From the NCBI GenBank assembly GCA_023426275.1, contig JAFABC010000318.1, positions 1-33,709 on the forward strand: 33,709 bases of DNA. The letters are read 5' to 3'. The translations under genes were made by a program, and so were the position numbers. This stretch comes from Pseudomonadota bacterium (lineage in GTDB: Bacteria > Desulfobacterota > Desulfovibrionia > Desulfovibrionales > Desulfovibrionaceae). The notes under the pieces are model-generated. The model was not told the DNA's origin. It worked only from the letters and a program-made list of their open reading frames with translations, and ran no database searches. Shown one piece after another: positions 33,401 through 33,709 of this stretch; positions within the stretch are counted from its first letter, which is position 1, and every line of letters starts with the position of its first letter.

Positions 33401-33654
33401 TTGAAATGCGCCGAGGCCAGGGGGAAACCCTGGCCCGGGCCGTGGAAGAAGCCGGCGCGGTGCGGTTCCGGCCCATGCTCCTGACCGCCATCAGCGTGGT
33501 GGGCGGGGCGTTCGTCATCCTGTTCGACCCCATCTTCCAGGGACTGGCCATCTCGTTGATGGCCGGCGAGGTGGCCGCCACCATCTTCTCGCGCATGGTC
33601 GTACCGGTCATGTACTACCTCGACGCCAGACGCAGTGAGGCCAAGGGGGCGTAA
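30400..33654 (+). CDS. RND family efflux permease
   Basis: The protein has 1084 residues, close to the family norm. An N-terminal transmembrane helix (about 25-43) leads to the first periplasmic loop with MPGATPKEIENRVVTPME. The helix carrying the proton-relay aspartates reads FCIGILVDDPIVDVEN (Asp426, Asp427; AcrB Asp407/408). The second half repeats the architecture with a large periplasmic loop and helices ending near 1075. Tight pairing with a lipoprotein adaptor supports a tripartite pump. The N-terminus is His-rich (MTEPGHHGHHADW), which may only be incidental. The substrate cannot be told from sequence; the absence of CusA-type Met clusters by eye argues against a copper pump. Confidence 0.92.
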   Translation: MTEPGHHGHHADWLTRITAVFVDSKLAPLFILAAVLTGVLAVWATPSEEEPQILVPMIDVHVTMPGATPKEIENRVVTPMERILWEIPGVEYVYSTAGPGQAMTVVRFKVGENAEKSLVAAYAKLYQHLDWIPPGCSRPILKPHSIDDVPVLAVALWGGPYDSRQLRLMANAVNEEVRRIPGVAETTVTGGRKRAVMVEPDPDRLRAQGLDAVNVLDAIGLQNTGQTIGDAFQSGQAVSIRLDNFFRTEKELSRAVVAVKSGRPVYLADVATIRDSFDEPDNYVFYLPGKGLVDKNTLPGESHPAVTLSVAKRAGENATSIADEALRRIKALRGYILPADVQVTVIRDYGETAKAKVDELLKHLILAAVTVGGVVALFLGLRASVVVMVAVPVTLSITLATYWLMGYTLNRVTLFALIFCIGILVDDPIVDVENIVRHLALPGSKGKKLSQVIVEAVSEVRAPLILATFTVIAAIAPMASVGGLMGPYMRPMPVGASVAMLLSMAVAFLITPWTSKRALRPEPEGTKPHGEIPDDVGTRAYLWLMDRLLKRPVWRWGFLGLVGVLFVAACSLFPAKGVLVKMLPFDNKSEFSVVVDMPRGTTLEETTAVTRELADAILARTDVVGATIFAGAAAPMTFNGLIRHYYLRSGQHEAEISVNLLPKEDRDQQSHPIAKEVRQALVPIAARHGAKIKVVELPPGPPVLQTLVAEIYGPTDAGRLAVARQVRDIMKKTPDVVDVDWYVDDPRPEQVIRVERDKAQAAGVDPDRALKDVTASIAGTTAGLMHDEQAREDAPIVVRLPLRDRADARDMGALAVRGEDGRMVSLGQIASITEHEEATQLYHKNLLPVVYVTGDVAGREESPVYAMGKVNDALTALGDTGKGAWQQAGKAPLPILWTAMPAQTADYSLKWDGEWQITYEVFRDMGIAFAVVMVLIYILTVGWFGSYTTPLAIMAPIPLSLIGIIPAHAMAGAFFTATSMIGFIAGAGIVVRNSIILVDFIEMRRGQGETLARAVEEAGAVRFRPMLLTAISVVGGAFVILFDPIFQGLAISLMAGEVAATIFSRMVVPVMYYLDARRSEAKGA

Positions 33655-33668
33655 AGAAAAGAGGAAGA

Positions 33669-33709
33669 ATGCCTCCGGCGGCCGGGAGGGGGTCACCCCC
33701 TCCCGGACC
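33669..33709. repeat. GC-rich palindromic intergenic element, copy at window end
   Basis: This is the exact reverse complement of 92-132 and contains the 25-base palindrome at 33682-33706. It sits 15 bases after the RND stop and could end that transcript. The element is cut by the window edge, so its full length is unknown. Confidence 0.75.

Noticed and set aside
30256..33696. A very long open frame on the minus strand opposite the RND permease (and a similar one at 16804-20136)
   Set aside because: The translations are His/Gly/Asp/Val-rich low-complexity text with no motifs, as expected antisense to GC-rich genes; the plus-strand genes are unmistakable.
1..33709. CRISPR array, tRNA, rRNA, insertion sequence or integrase
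   Set aside because: No regularly spaced direct repeats, no tRNA-like cloverleaf and no transposase or recombinase gene were seen.

Overview
The window is GC-rich (roughly two-thirds G+C by eye) and gene-dense. It looks like chromosome from a sulfate-reducing Desulfovibrionaceae bacterium. The evidence is a complete adh–hdrCBA–flxDCBA locus, a molybdenum aldehyde oxidoreductase that matches Desulfovibrio gigas Mop residue for residue at its Fe-S ligands and at Glu869, a neighbouring gene set I know only from Desulfovibrio-type genomes (the DVU1551–DVU1558 families of D. vulgaris), and GC-rich palindromic intergenic elements. The genus (Desulfovibrio / Solidesulfovibrio type) is an inference.

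Layout. (1) 137–1680, minus strand: two overlapping LMW-phosphatase-fold arsenate reductases and a small coiled-coil lipoprotein. (2) 1681–2294: a divergent control region with several inverted repeats and a good sigma-54 promoter facing the alcohol dehydrogenase. (3) 2295–11284: Fe-alcohol dehydrogenase, then hdrC-hdrB-hdrA-flxD-flxC-flxB-flxA and a ferritin-like diiron protein, closed by a strong terminator. (4) 11396–15016: a TrfA-like winged-helix protein, a PAS histidine kinase and an NtrC-type sigma-54 activator. (5) 15017–15938: a long gene-free control region with a terminator, an AT-rich island, a sigma-54 promoter, a 9-bp-arm palindrome and a foldable leader. (6) 15939–19830: a MoeA/MoCF-fold molybdopterin-binding protein and the aldehyde oxidoreductase mop. 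(7) 19912–29093: a coupled operon of eight genes of unsettled function plus a histidine phosphatase. The genes are a large GltD/HdrB-like Fe-S protein, a small zinc ribbon, a methyltransferase, a C-GCAxxG-C-C protein, a radical SAM protein, a PaaK-like adenylating enzyme, XdhC, and an MocA-like nucleotidyltransferase fused to an HD domain. (8) 29210–33654: a lipoprotein membrane-fusion protein and an RND pump.

How it fits together. Alcohol dehydrogenase makes aldehyde and NADH. FlxABCD–HdrABC is the known candidate for NADH oxidation coupled to ferredoxin and a thiol/disulfide acceptor (DsrC has been proposed). Mop oxidises the aldehyde to the acid. The window therefore reads as an alcohol/aldehyde oxidation region with two sigma-54 promoters and one sigma-54 activator between them. 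The operon at 19912–29093 is the best candidate for undescribed biology: it has the parts of a cofactor-building pathway (radical SAM, methyl transfer, adenylation, nucleotidyl transfer, HD and histidine phosphatases, XdhC-type insertion) next to a Mo-hydroxylase. The gene calls are firm; the pathway reading is inference.
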